In this document: positions 44,883 through 55,628 of the stretch, in pieces | Layout of the letters: every line of letters begins with the position of its first letter | Position numbering within the stretch: the stretch's first letter is position 1 | Assembly: GCA_034440635.1 (NCBI GenBank) | Contig: JAOTON010001363.1 | Coordinates: 95,068 to 159,067, forward strand | Direction: 5' to 3' | DNA length: 64,000 nucleotides | Source of the DNA: Lepas anatifera | Lineage: Eukaryota; Arthropoda; Thecostraca; Lepadidae | Translations under genes and position numbers: made by a program | The notes under the pieces: model-generated | Databases searched by the model: none | What the model was told of the DNA's origin: nothing | What the model saw: only the letters and a program-made list of their open reading frames with translations

Positions 44883-45231
44883 CAACCCCAGAAGAGTCAA
44901 TGGTAGATCACCTAAGTTAATGAGTGATTTGGAGGGCCCTTACACCGTGGTAAACTGTCTTTCGGAAGTCACTTACCGAATTCGACGCGCTCCACACTCA
45001 AAGGCAAAGGTTGTGCACGCCAACCGCTTGTGGAAGTGTGAGCAGCCCGCTTATAGCTGGGATCACGCACAAAAACCACCAGCCACAACGGATCTTGGAC
45101 AAAGCTCACTGCAAAAACATCGAAAAGCATCCGAACAGGTACCGGAAGCTTTTCCTGTTAGTGCTCCCGCAGTTCGCTATAACATGCGACCTCGTGACGC
45201 ACAAAAACAGACATCCTACGTGCCCCATTAG
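44839..45231 (+). pseudogene. integrase C-terminal part with GPY motif
   Basis: This continues the integrase frame after the micro-insert. It has LEGPYTVVNCLSEVTYRI, the GPY/F module of Ty3/gypsy integrases, then AKVVHANRLWKCE and a basic tail ending SYVPH. There is no chromodomain. It is cut off from the catalytic core by the TAA at 44,836-44,838. Confidence 0.8.
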
Positions 45232-45788
45232 GCTGATCCTCACTAATGGTATGTCTTGCTCCGCGTTAATGCCCATCTTGACGAGGTTTGTGTCTTGTTA
45301 TGACCAAGACATGCGTGTACATATATGCATAAGTTCAACACGTCGTGCATTGATAGTGCTCTTGTTGTTTCGTCACCGTGTCCCGTGGCTGCCGCTGTCT
45401 GTTCCTTCTTCAGGATGGATCCCTTGGCGGAGGATATTTATTTCGGCCTCGTCTGATGCTCGCCTGGATCTGGAGCTGGGCCCTGCTGATTGGGACTGGC
45501 TGGAGTCCCTCGTTCAGAGCCGTGGCAGGATCCACCTATCTGCTGATTCAGATTCGGTTTGTTCAAGAGATGCCGCGCAAGAAGAGCCATCAGATCGTGA
45601 ACAATGACGGTTACTTTCGAAGCGATGGCGTCCAGCTCACCCCAATCGGTTTCCGTAGGCTGAGGTCAAGGCTCCCAACTTGGTTGCGGCTCCAGGAAGA
45701 GGAGACATCACAGCTAAGCGATATTTGGTGTGCGTTCAGGATGCTTAGTTTTTGTTTATTAAATAAGTCTGCGGGTCGCAGACTTCTC
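45232..45788 (+). other. 3' internal region of the LTR element
   Basis: Non-conserved spacer between integrase and the polypurine tract. It stays open in two plus-strand frames (to 45,607 and 45,378-45,803). The second contains 'YFRSDGVQLTPIGFRRLRS', which vaguely recalls the C-terminal block of SGNH hydrolases. No confident coding call. Confidence 0.4.
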
Positions 45789-45803
45789 AGGAGGGGGGGG
45801 TAG
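45789..45803 (+). promoter_or_regulatory. polypurine tract
   Basis: AGGAGGGGGGGGTAG directly before the 3' LTR, the expected plus-strand DNA primer. Confidence 0.9.
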
Positions 45804-46525
45804 TGTTGCGGACTGGATACGTCGGGACTGTGTCTCCGGTCGCTCCGCAGGTTAGCTCAGTCGGTTAAGGCGCTGTTCATTAGCAGTTACTCAGCGATGG
45901 TGAGTTCGAGGCCGAGCGGGCGCTGAGCTTTTAGCTCTCGTGTTAGTTTGTGGGTAGAATATTCGAGAAGGTTTCCAATTGTTCCCGCCCCGTGTTAATG
46001 TGTCGTCGAATTTCATTGGTCCTCGTGCGTGAGCCGAGCTGAGGTCGTTGTGCCAGCGGGGTCGGGAGGTCAGTCCAGGACCGGACTCGGCCAGGTGAGT
46101 CGCACTGTTCCGCCTCTCCCTCCCCTCCCTCCGAGTTGATCTCAACGATTCGGTGGGTTACAGCCCAGGGCGATTCTCTGGGCTTCCTTCCTCCTGGGCT
46201 TGATCGAAACAAGCTCTTTACATTCTTGCCATAATGCTGGATAGCAACTAGCATGTCCGGGTCCGATTGGTGGCTTCGATTGGATTCAATCCTTCTCCCT
46301 TTACCGACCGTCTCGCCCCGTTGCTGGCTCGCTTGATGTGCTATTGCCATGTTCCGTCTCGGTGTGTATGCACAATACCGTTAGGGGGCGAATGGGTCTG
46401 GTTTGTTTGATGCCGTGTCGTTTGGCCATGCGGTTTTGCTTGAATAATTAGTTACCATCTTTATACACACTGTTTTCCTGCCGTCGCTTTTCCCCAAACG
46501 AACCCCAGACAAAAGGTTCGTAACA
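45804..46525 (+). repeat. 3' LTR
   Basis: 722 bp. I find no difference from the 5' LTR. It contains the same A box (45,852-45,864), B box (45,902-45,912) and TTTT (45,929-45,932). Target repeat GTAT follows at 46,526-46,529. Confidence 0.96.
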
Positions 46526-46529
46526 GTAT

Positions 46530-48220
46530 CAATACGAAACTTCATCGCAATCTATCGCTTTGAGTATCGCATGGGATCGCCCTTGAATAAAATTTAAAAC
46601 GAATAGTAAGTAAATAGGAAAGAGTGTTGTTCTAATATTCTTAGCAAAAACTTTGGAAACCAGAAAAAACTGGTGTTCAAGCTGTCCTTGCCAGTAACCA
46701 AAACTTATCACATAAAATGGCTTGGCTTTTATCCTTAGTTTTTATCGTTAGTTTTACCTACTCTGTTTTATAATATGACAAGGAAACGTGAAAAACCACC
46801 TCTTTGTTATGCTTTTGGTGATGTTTCAGGAACACAAGATCACAGCAAATCGAAGCAGGCAAAGTGCCTTAACAGGTGCATCAATACTCTGACAAAAACT
46901 ATATTGTATAAATTTGAATTCAAGTTTAATCCGGCACCGCCTGGGCTCTTTTCGTACATACCACCGCCTGAGGGGAGTCTGATAGTACCCCCACGCCCCG
47001 TAGATACGGAAACGAAATTAAAACGGAACTGGAAGCGCTTTACCGTCATCTTCTGTGGAGCTGATTTTGAACGGTATCCGTCGACCCATGACGTCACAGT
47101 AGGCCGAAATAGGTCAAATTTAAGCCTATGTAGCAAATTCGCCATAACTAGGTAACCATGAGAGCTAGAACAAAACAAAAGACATCAATGGGGTTTCCTT
47201 GACTCACTGATTCAAATGATAAGCAACATCATCTTGGTAGGTCATTATTTGACATTGACCTAAGGTCAAAAACATAGGGTCATTATTTGACCATAACCTT
47301 TACCTAGATCAAGGTCAAATAATGACCTTACCGTGTAAAGTCAAATCATGGCCTTGACCTTAGTTCAAGGTCAAATACTGATCCTTCAAATTCATGTTCA
47401 TAGTAATCGAATCCTTGACCGTACCTTTCAAGATCAAATCATGGTTGAGGTCATATAGTTACCTTTCAAAGTCATGTTGCATATCAATGTTATGCTTGGG
47501 ACATGCTGATACAAAATTTTAAGATTATCTTGTTTCGTTCAAGAGTTATATATATAGATGGCAGCATGCCCATTATTTCTTTTCAAGAACTTTCGAATGG
47601 TGGTGAGAGATTTGATCAGCTTCTAGAAGCTGAGAAGCGGAGTTACACCCTGGTCTTCTCAGACTCATTTTAGACGAACAGAATCGCCTTACATGGGTTT
47701 AGCAATGACGTCAAACCTATTGGCCTGACCTGACCTGATGCCAATTTTTGGTCATAAGTTGTCAAATAGATTATCCTAAAGGTCTGCCGAGGGATGCGCG
47801 TCTCATTGCAATCGGTTCAAAATTATTTGTGAAAAACTGACGGGGGTGGGACCAATCGGAACCCAGAAGGGCTCATGGCTCGATCGGACCGTACAATGGT
47901 TCATGCCGTGAGGTCTAGGAACCACTGCTGCGTGGGAAATATAGTAAAAAATCTGAATTTCTTGTTCTGGTAGTCTTTCCAAATATGCCTTTCAGAATAT
48001 CTAGCTAGATGAATAAAATGCATTTTTTTAATGATTGGGTGTTCTACAGGCCGCACCTATGACCTACGCTGTCGGCGCGCCCTAAAAACCCGAAGAGGTG
48101 TTGATATTCTTGGTTAATAGAGCAAGTTAATTTGATTACTTATCTTATGTTGCGCCGGAGAATTATGTTAAGCGTAAATGAAGTAACCACAGGGTGCAGA
48201 CCTGCAGTGAAAGCACTCAC
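46530..48220. other. interval rich in TGACC/GGTCA words
   Basis: 47,200-47,480 is dense in 'gacctaaggtcaa' and 'aggtcaaataatgacct' words like the interiors of the TTAA families, suggesting a decayed member, but no ends are found. The open frame 46,775-47,155 shows no domain and is not called. Confidence 0.4.
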
Positions 48221-48687
48221 CTTGACGTGAACATGAGGTCTGAAGCGTCTCCCGTATACGACGAACTCCGCCCTTGGCGGTCCATGGACGCATCATGGAA
48301 TGTCAGGTTCATATGGTCACCCCCTGTTGGTGACATATCGAAATCCGAGTCCCTGGGGTCACCAACAGGACTCCGCAAACGCTCTCGGCTTTGCGCTGGT
48401 GCGGCACTCTGCATCTCGCCAGCGCCACCAGGCGGCTCTGTCTGTCGAATCACCTCCACCCGCGACGTGGCGGCTGAACTACTAGTTCCGTCGCTGCACG
48501 ATAGTGTACCGCAGCGGGTTGGCCGCGCGCTGGCGGTGCGCGGGCTGGCTGTTGCGACGCTGCTGCTGCTGCTGACGGTTCCGGTGCTACTGTTGTAGCC
48601 GCTGCTGCGCGCCGCGAACAGGTCGGCGGCCACACCCCGCCGTATCGTCAGGTCCAGGTGCTGTGCTAGCTTCAGAACGTACACCGC
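48221..48687 (-). CDS. candidate exon, Ser/Thr-rich protein segment
   Basis: 467 bp between an excellent acceptor ('gttgcttcctcctcag' before 48,687) and an excellent donor (AAG followed by GTGAGTG at 48,220). It enters in phase 0 and leaves in phase 2. The peptide begins AVYVLKLAQHLDLTIRRG, has a Ser-rich run (STGTVSSSSSVATAS), then SDFDMSPTGGDHMNL and ends SDLMFTSR. It looks like an intracellular, low-complexity region with phosphorylatable serines, but no family is recognised. It phase-matches the 32,608-32,770 candidate, 15 kb downstream on the same strand. Confidence 0.6.
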
Positions 48688-49194
48688 CTGAGGAGGAAGC
48701 AACGTCATCCGGCGAGGAGGAGAAATGGGCCGTGCTGGTGAACATGTTTTACCAAGGTCTCCTGCACAGGTGCATATAGAGCCGAACACTAAGTCTGTGG
48801 GGAGGAGAGGGGACTGGTAGCAAATATATTCTTAGGAAATATGGTTTGGTTTGGGGTATGCTGATTGACAGATCGGCATGTACTTTTTCCTGGTGCCAAG
48901 TCACAGGGGCGCAAGTTTCCATATATTTGGGGGGCTCGAGCCCCCCCAATGCTCGGAGAAGCCCCCCAATGACCCGACGAGCCCCCCCAATCCCAAGTTG
49001 CGGGCCCCTGCGGACAGAGCCGGGCCCTGCCACGATTCCGGGCCCCAGTGGTCTACTTGGGCTAGCCTTAGCTGAGGCCAGGCTCCCTCCCATGCTTGCG
49101 GGTGCCCTGTGGGCCAACCTTAACCTCGGTGTTAGCAACCGGCCCCTAACGATATTTTTCAGGCCCACTTTGACTGCAGCCGGGTCCCTAATTC
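48688..49194. other. intron-like sequence passing into satellite
   Basis: From about 48,930 the sequence turns into diverged GGGCCCC-type units; before that it is ordinary. No further exon was seen. Confidence 0.4.
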
Positions 49195-51420
49195 CGGCAG
49201 TCTCGGGTCTCCTGTCATCCAACCGGGCCCTCTGTGATCCACCCGGGCCCCCTGTGGACTGCAACCGGGCCCCCTGTAATCCACCCGGGCCCCCTGTGAC
49301 TGCAGCCGGGCCCCCTGTGATCTATCCGGCCCCCTGTGACTGCAACCGGGCCCCTCTTTGATCCACCCGCACCCCTGTGACTGCAACCGGGCCCCTGTCA
49401 TCCACCCGGGCTCCCTGTGACTGCAACCGGGCCATCTGTGATCCACCCGGCCCACCTGTGACTGCAACCGGGCCCCCTGTGATACACCCGGGCCCCCTGT
49501 GATTACAACCGGACCCCCTATCATCCACCCGGACCCCCTGTGACTGGGATCGGGCCATCTGTGATCAACCCGGGCCCCCTTTAATTACAATCGGGCACCC
49601 TATGATTCACCCGGGCCCCCTGTGACTGCAACCGGGCCATTTATGATCCACCCGGGCCTCCTGTGACTGAAACCGGGCCCCCTGTCATCCACCCGGGCCC
49701 CCTGTGACTGCAAATGGGCTATCTGTGATCCACCCGGGGCCCCTGTGACTGCAACCGGGCCCCCTATGATCCACCCAGGCCCCCTGTGACTGCAACCGGG
49801 CCCCATGTGATCCACCCGGGCCCCCTGTAATTACAACCGGGCCCCTATGATCCAACCGGGCCCCCTGTGACGGCAACCGGGCCCCCTGTGACTGCAACCG
49901 GGCCCCCTGTGACTGCAACTGGGCCATCTGTGATCCACCCGGGGCCCCTGTGACTGCAACCAGGCACTCTGTGACTGCAACCGGGCCCCCTTGATCCACC
50001 CGGGCCCCCTGTGACTGCAATCGGGCCCCTGTAATCCACCTGGCCCCCCTGTGATCCACCCGGGGCCCCTGTGACTGCAACCAGGCACTCTGTGACTGCA
50101 ACCGGGCCCCCTTTGATCCACCCGGGCCCCCTGTGACTGCAATTGGACCCCCTGTAATCCACCTGGGGCCCCCTGTAATCCACCTGGGGCCCCCTGTGAT
50201 CCACCCGGGGCCCCATGTGATCCATCCTGGGCCCCTGTGATCCACACGGGCCCTCGTTGACTGCAACCGGGCCCCCTGAGATCCACCCGGGCCCCCTGTG
50301 ACTGCAAACGGATTCCCTGTGGTTCAACCGGGCCACCTGTGACTGAAACCGGGCCCCCTGTCATCCACCCGCAACCGGGCCCCCTGTGACTGCAACTGGG
50401 CCATCTGTGATCCACCCGGGGCCCCCTATGATTCACTCAGGCCCCCTGTGACTGCGACCGGGCCCCCTGTGATCCATCCGGGCCCCCTGTGACTGCAACC
50501 AGACCCCCTGTGATTACAACCAGGCCAGTTAAGATCCACCCGGGCCATCTGTGATCCACCCGGGTCCCCTATGACTGCAACCGGGCCCTCTGTGAGCCAT
50601 CCGGCCCCCTGTGACTGCAACCGGGCCCCCTGTAATCCACCAGGCCCCCTGTGACTGCAATCGGGCCCTCTGTGATACACCCGGGCCCCCTGGGACTGCA
50701 ACCGGGCCATCTGTGATCCACTCGGGGCCCCTGTGACTGCAGCCATGCACTATGTGACTGCAACCGGGCCCCCTGTGACTGCAACCGGGCCCCCTGTGAC
50801 TGCAACCGGGCCCCTTTGATCCACCCGGGCCCCCTGTGACTGCAATCGGGCCCCCTGTAATCCACCTGGGGCCCCCTGTGATCCACCCGGGGCCCCATGT
50901 GATCCATCCTAGGCCCCTTGTGATCCACACGGGCCCTCTTTGACTGCAACCGGGCCCCCGAGATCCACCCGGGCCCCCTGTGACTGCAAACGGATTCCCT
51001 GTGGTCCAACCGGGCCACCTGTGACTGCAATCGGGCCCCTGGAATCCACCCGGCCCCCTGTTATCCACCTGGGCCCCTGTGACTGCAAACCGGGCCCCCT
51101 GTGACTGCAAGCGTGCCATCTGTGATCCACCCGGGCCCCCTGTGACTGAAACCGGGCCCCCTGTAATCCACTCGGGCCCCCTGTGACTGCAACCGGGCCC
51201 CATGTGATCCACCCGGGCCCCCTGTAATTACAACCGGGCCCCCTATGATCCACCCGGCCCCCTGTTATCCACCCGGGCCCCTGTGACTGCAACCGGGCCC
51301 TCTGTGATCCGCTCGAGCCCCTGTCACCGCAACCGGGCGCCTGTGATCCACCCAGGCCCCCTGTGACTGCAACCGGGACCTGTGACTGCAACCGGGCTCC
51401 CTGTGGTCCAGGAGGCGCGG
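49195..51420. repeat. dimeric ~41-bp GC-rich satellite
   Basis: Two alternating subunits: gggccccctgtgactgcaac plus c (21 bp) and gggccccctgtgatccaccc (20 bp). The alternation is locally broken by runs of one type (for example three or four 'gactgcaac' units at about 50,750-50,815). Larger segments are repeated, such as 49,925-50,000 and 50,070-50,130. Minus-strand open frames to 227 codons (HRGPGWITGGP-type peptide) are repeat by-products. Confidence 0.95.
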
Positions 51421-51961
51421 GTCCTCTAATGCCACGGACGGGCCCTTGCCATGAGTGCGGGGCCCCGTGGTCTATCTGGGCTTGCTGTGGCTGCGGCCGA
51501 TCCCCCTGGTATGCTTGCCTGGCATGCTTGCTTGGGTGCGGTCCCCTTTAGGGCCACCCATAATCGCTCTGTCTGCAAACGGGCCCCTAACGATATTCTC
51601 AGACCCATTTTGACTGCATCCGGGGCCCTATTTCTGGCAGTCTCGGGACGTTTTTGGTTCCTCTGTGACTGCAATCGGGCTCCTTGTATTCTGCCTTGGC
51701 CACTTTTAGTCTGCCCGGGGCCTTTGTAGGTGGTCTGGGCTTTTTTTGTAGTGTGCCTGGGTCCTGTGTGGTCCGCCCGGGCCCCTGTGGTCTGCCTGCG
51801 CCCCTTGTGGGCGGTCTGGGCTCCTTTTAGTCTGCCCGGGCCTTCTGTGGTCTGCTCGGACCCCCTGTGGTCTACCCAGCCCCCTGCGGTCTGCCCGGCC
51901 CCTTGCAATTTGCCCGGGCTCCTATGGTTTGTCCGTGTCCCTGTGGTCTGCAAGGAACCAC
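51421..51961. repeat. degenerate ~20-bp GC-rich repeat
   Basis: Loose units 'ctgtggtctgcccgggcccc' continue from the dimeric satellite with a changed core (ggtctgcccg instead of gatccacccg), an older or separate relative. Confidence 0.75.
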
Positions 51962-52139
51962 AGCACTAGCGGATCCACGGGGGGGGGTAAAGGTAAAATC
52001 GGGGGATTTGATGCCCTCCCCAAATCCGCCGATTTTACCGATTTTTTACGGATTTTCTTCAAACAAAAACCTTATGTTTTTCACGATTTGGGGCCCCGTT
52101 GCCCCCCTCCCTCCACCATCGGCCTGAATCCGCCCCTGA
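51962..52139. mobile_element. short hAT-like miniature element
   Basis: Ends 'agcggatccacgg' and 'cctgaatccgcccctg' are imperfect inverted repeats of the common (CAGGGGC)GGATCC-type end. The body is about 178 bp with no coding capacity. An 8-bp target duplication was not recognised. Confidence 0.5.
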
Positions 52140-53190
52140 TTCCACTCCTCCCACTTCGCTGTATTCGGGAACCCGTGCTATAATTTCAGGCTCCCCCTGG
52201 GCTACCCAGGCCTCCTCTGGCTCTAGCCGGGCTCCTTGCCTTGCTTACGACCCCCCGTAGTTCACCACCCCCCGCCCCCACCGTACGCAGCCGGGCCCCT
52301 TCCGATAAGTACTGGTTTAATAAATTGACATGTTTGTTATTTTGGCATCTCTCCGCCGGCACTACTTTTCTTCATTGATATATTTCTAGTCATTTTTGTC
52401 AGAAATGTGCGTAAAGTTTTCCATTTTTGTTTGTTCTAGTGGAATTTTAAATACAGACAAATTTAAGTCTCTTAAATTTGTCTGTCAAAAAGTGTATCGT
52501 ATTTTGTCGTCAAATCTGGGTCAAATAATGTGCGTCCGCCGGCGAATGGTAGCCTCTTAATTTCCCGGGCTTGTCAGCGTAGCGCGAAGGAAGCTAAGGC
52601 ATGCTCCTGGCTCTCTTGTCGCATTCGCCGAGGCGAACGATTTGCACAAAGTTTGCCTTGAACAGTAAAATTGGCATGCTTATGATTCAATCGGCTTGTG
52701 TCTACTCTGGAAAAGTTTCGTTAGCCTCTGATTTGGATTTTACGTTTGGGCTTTTCGTGTCAATCCAAATCGTGCTCCGATGCGCAGTGTTGAATGGCAA
52801 GTGAAGTGATTGTTTGCTATTAGCTCCTGTCGGGCTAAATCACTAATGAGTGATGATCCCCTGTCTGGCTCCCCTAATGGCTAAATACCAAGACTTGGAG
52901 AATATTTTGCCCCCTATGGCCGCCAGTGACGTATCTAGAATTTGGGTAAGGGGAAGGGGGAAAGGCAAAGCCTCAGGGGACAGGGTGACACTTAGCCACC
53001 TGAAGGGCGCACTTTTCACCCAAAGGGCGACCAATCGTCGCATCCCGGGGGAGGGGAGAGTTTGGGGGCGGCATTTTGTCCTCAGAGGCTCTTGGGTTTA
53101 AGGGGTGGCTGCCCCATTCGCCCCCCCTGGTGGCCACCCCATTCGCCCCGCCCCCTGGTGGCTGCAGCCGGGTCCCTACTCCCAGTAGTT
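52140..53190. other. unassigned interval with a 15-bp perfect hairpin
   Basis: ACAGACAAATTTAAG (52,453-52,467) and its exact complement (52,471-52,485) flank a 3-base loop. The wider block is bracketed by 'ccgccggc' at about 52,352 and 52,538. It may be a tiny foldback element. No gene is supported. Confidence 0.45.
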
Positions 53191-54650
53191 AATACCCTGT
53201 GGATGCAGACGGGCCTGCCATGGATGCGGTTCGTGTACCTGCAACCAGCCTCTGCCATGCTTGCCATGCGGGCCCCTGTGGTATCCTGGGCCCCTGTGGT
53301 CTGCCCGGGCCACAGAGTGCGAAGTATGGCATTTTCGACGAGATCTCGTCGGTGCGAGTGCCCTTGGAGACAGGAGCGAGTGGTGCGAATTTTATCAGCC
53401 TGGTGCGAATTTGCAAGACTGGTGCGAGGAAGTTGACACTGAAAAAATGACTGAATAGTTAGGAAGACACAGGAGGAGGCCTTATAAAAAGTCCTTAACT
53501 AACTAATAAGAGGTAGTATTGCATCGTGTGGGTAGGAATGTGTGCGTTTTTCTCCCTGGTATATGGCAGATTGGTGCGAATTTTTTTAGGCTGGTGGTGC
53601 GACTCGTCTGGCCTGCTGCCATACTTTGCAGACTGGCCGGGTCCCATTGGGTCTGCACGGACTCCTTGTCTGCTAGTGCCCATTTTGTTCTGATCGAGCC
53701 CCTTAAGGTCTGCCCGGGCCTCCTGTGGTTTTCCTGGAACCCTTTTGGTCTGTCCGGGCTTCTGTGTGGCCTCTGCGGACCCCCTTTTGTCCGTTCGGGC
53801 CCCTTTTGTCTGCGCGGGCCCTCTGTGGTTTGCCCGGGCCCCTCCCAGTCTGCAAAGTATGGCACTTTTGGCGAGATCTTGTGGTGCGGACACCCTTCAG
53901 GTGGTTCGAACTTTGGAGCAAACAAATGCCCACTTTTGCTGTATGGTGCGAGGGAGCTCAATTCAAACACCCACAGAGGTCTGAGAAGGGAGAAACTGGT
54001 AAAAACATCGAAATTTCCGGGTCAGTGAAATTTCTCACCAATGCTTGGTGTGAATTTTAGGCTGCTGGTGGTGCGAAAAATCTACAAGGCTGGTGCGGAC
54101 TCGTCGGGTCTGCTGCCATACTTTCCAGACTGGGGCCCCTCTGTGGTTAGCCCGGCCCCTGTGTCTTGCTCGGGTCCCTGTGGTCTGCCCGGGTCCTTTC
54201 ATCTGTCCAGGCCCCGTGTGGTCTGCCCGGGCCCGCTGCCCAGCCAGCAATTCCGACCGGGCCCAGAGCGGGCTGGGCCGGGCCCTGCCCGAGCCCTAAG
54301 ACTCATAGCTAAGCCACATAGACTCGGGCTGAGCCCGACATTAGGTCGGGGGATGACAACTTGCCCGAGCGGTAGAGCCCGGTCTTGGTTGACCATGGGC
54401 TCTGCCCAGGCGCAGCGGGGCCGGACCTGGGCTGAGCCCATGTACGCGGGCTCTGCCCAGTCAACGCCCAGCATATATCTGGCAGAGTCCAGCCAAATTG
54501 CTGGCTGTGTGTGGTCTGCTCGGGCCCCTTGTGGGCATACCGGCGTCCTTTGGTTTTCTGGGTTCCTGTGGTCTGCCCAGCCCCTTTGGTGTACTCAGGC
54601 CCTCTGTGGTCTGTCTGGGCCCCTTGTGGTCTAAGAATATCGTGCAGAAA
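53191..54650. repeat. degenerate GGGCCCC satellite with an inserted repeated unique block
   Basis: Units 'tctgcccgggcccctgtgg' recur irregularly. Between them a block with 'gcgaagtatggcattttcga' and 'gagatctcgtcggtgcga' (about 53,318) recurs diverged at about 53,856 (caaagtatggcacttttggc). Open frames to 197 codons follow the repeat and are not genes. Confidence 0.7.
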
Positions 54651-55512
54651 CTGAAGCTGTTGTGTTAGTCGCATATTTGCAGGAGTTCCTTATTTGTTAG
54701 CAGTTTCGTGCCCCAGATGGTGTATCCGTGCTCCCTGTTGCCGAAACCGGCCCCCTGCCATGCTTGCGGGCCCCCTGTGGTTTTCCCGGGCAACGTGCGG
54801 CCGGTCCCATGCCTCTTGGAACATTCGGGGAAAAATGTCAGGCCCCCATTCCTTTTGTACTGATCCTATATGAGGATTGTAAAGGGAAATAGGCAGTACC
54901 ACCTATTCATAGTACCCCTTGACCAGTACCCAGTGTTGTAAAATGTCATGAACTGGCAAGGTGAATGGATCAGAAAAAGGTGTCTTGATCATGTAAAATG
55001 AATATCAGTAGGTTCGATTTCCCCGCTGATAAAGGAATTTCGTACTTCGATCTCTACCTTTCATTTATATCAAATTATTCGCGATAATGCGGTTTTGTTC
55101 CAGGTGTCAATGTTAAAATGGTTGGACAGTATAAACATAAGTCGGGTGCACAAAAGCGTAAAACAAAGAATATTCAAAACTGAGAGGCTGCTCTAGCAAA
55201 ACTACCCAAACTTCTTCATTTTTCAGGTAACCTATGAATCTAGAATCGTCTTGCTTATTTTGCAAACTGTTGCAAAATGACCCCGATCATATTTGTATTT
55301 AATCTCTAGCAACGGACGCGTCCACTTAAAGTAGTTCATATCACTACTATTTTTGGTACTTTGCAAGCTACGTTCATTTATCGACCGCAAAAATTAAAAC
55401 CCCAATTTAAAACTAACTCGGAAAAGTGCAATGTGTAAAGTTTCCAGCAAAACGGTAAAGTAAGGTTGTAATTCCAATCCTTCTTTTCCTGATCATTGCC
55501 CTCCTCGGCCAG
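54651..55512. other. unassigned interval
   Basis: AT-rich. The last ~35 bases form the pyrimidine tract in front of the plus-strand exon candidate. No repeats recognised. Confidence 0.35.
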
Positions 55513-55628
55513 GCCACCAGCTGGATCCCGTTTGCTAAAAGACCCTCCAGCATCCATCCCTCCTGCGTCGTCCGGGGCTGATCCCGTTGTACCTCCGGAG
55601 GAGAGCATCCGCGTGGACGACGAAGACG
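55513..55628 (+). CDS. candidate exon on the plus strand
   Basis: 116 bp between 'attgccctcctcggccag' and a perfect donor GTAAGT (55,629-55,634). The one fully open frame reads PPAGSRLLKDPPASIPPASS, then GADPVVPPEESIRVDDED, entering in phase 2 and leaving in phase 1. Low-complexity Pro/Ser/Asp peptide, family not recognised. Strand is opposite to the other exon calls, so it would belong to a different gene. The minus strand is also open but lacks splice sites. Confidence 0.45.

Larger units (their letters stand above)
39394..46525 (+). mobile_element. full-length Ty3/gypsy-type LTR retrotransposon
   Basis: Two 722-bp LTRs (39,394-40,115; 45,804-46,525) that I find identical, starting TG and ending CA, flanked by the 4-bp target repeat GTAT (39,390-39,393; 46,526-46,529). 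Internal order: primer site, gag, -1 frameshift signal, protease, RT, RNase H, integrase with GPY motif, polypurine tract. RT-before-integrase order marks Ty3/gypsy. The copy is damaged: frame change near 43,690, TGA at 44,077-44,079, and a 60-bp insertion with TAA at 44,836-44,838. Identical LTRs mean insertion was recent despite these lesions. It lies 44 bp from a family C end. Confidence 0.96.

Noticed and set aside
46775..47155. 126-codon plus-strand ORF
   Set aside because: No domain, no splice context, adjacent to repeat-like sequence; could be chance.
49195..51420. Long minus-strand ORFs (150-227 codons) of Gly/Pro/Trp-rich peptide
   Set aside because: They are translations of the GC satellite in successive frames; the peptide changes frame with each odd-length unit.
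53519..54634. ORFs of 111-197 codons at 53.5-54.6 kb
   Set aside because: They follow degenerate GGGCCCC repeats, with Cys-Pro-Gly periodic peptide.
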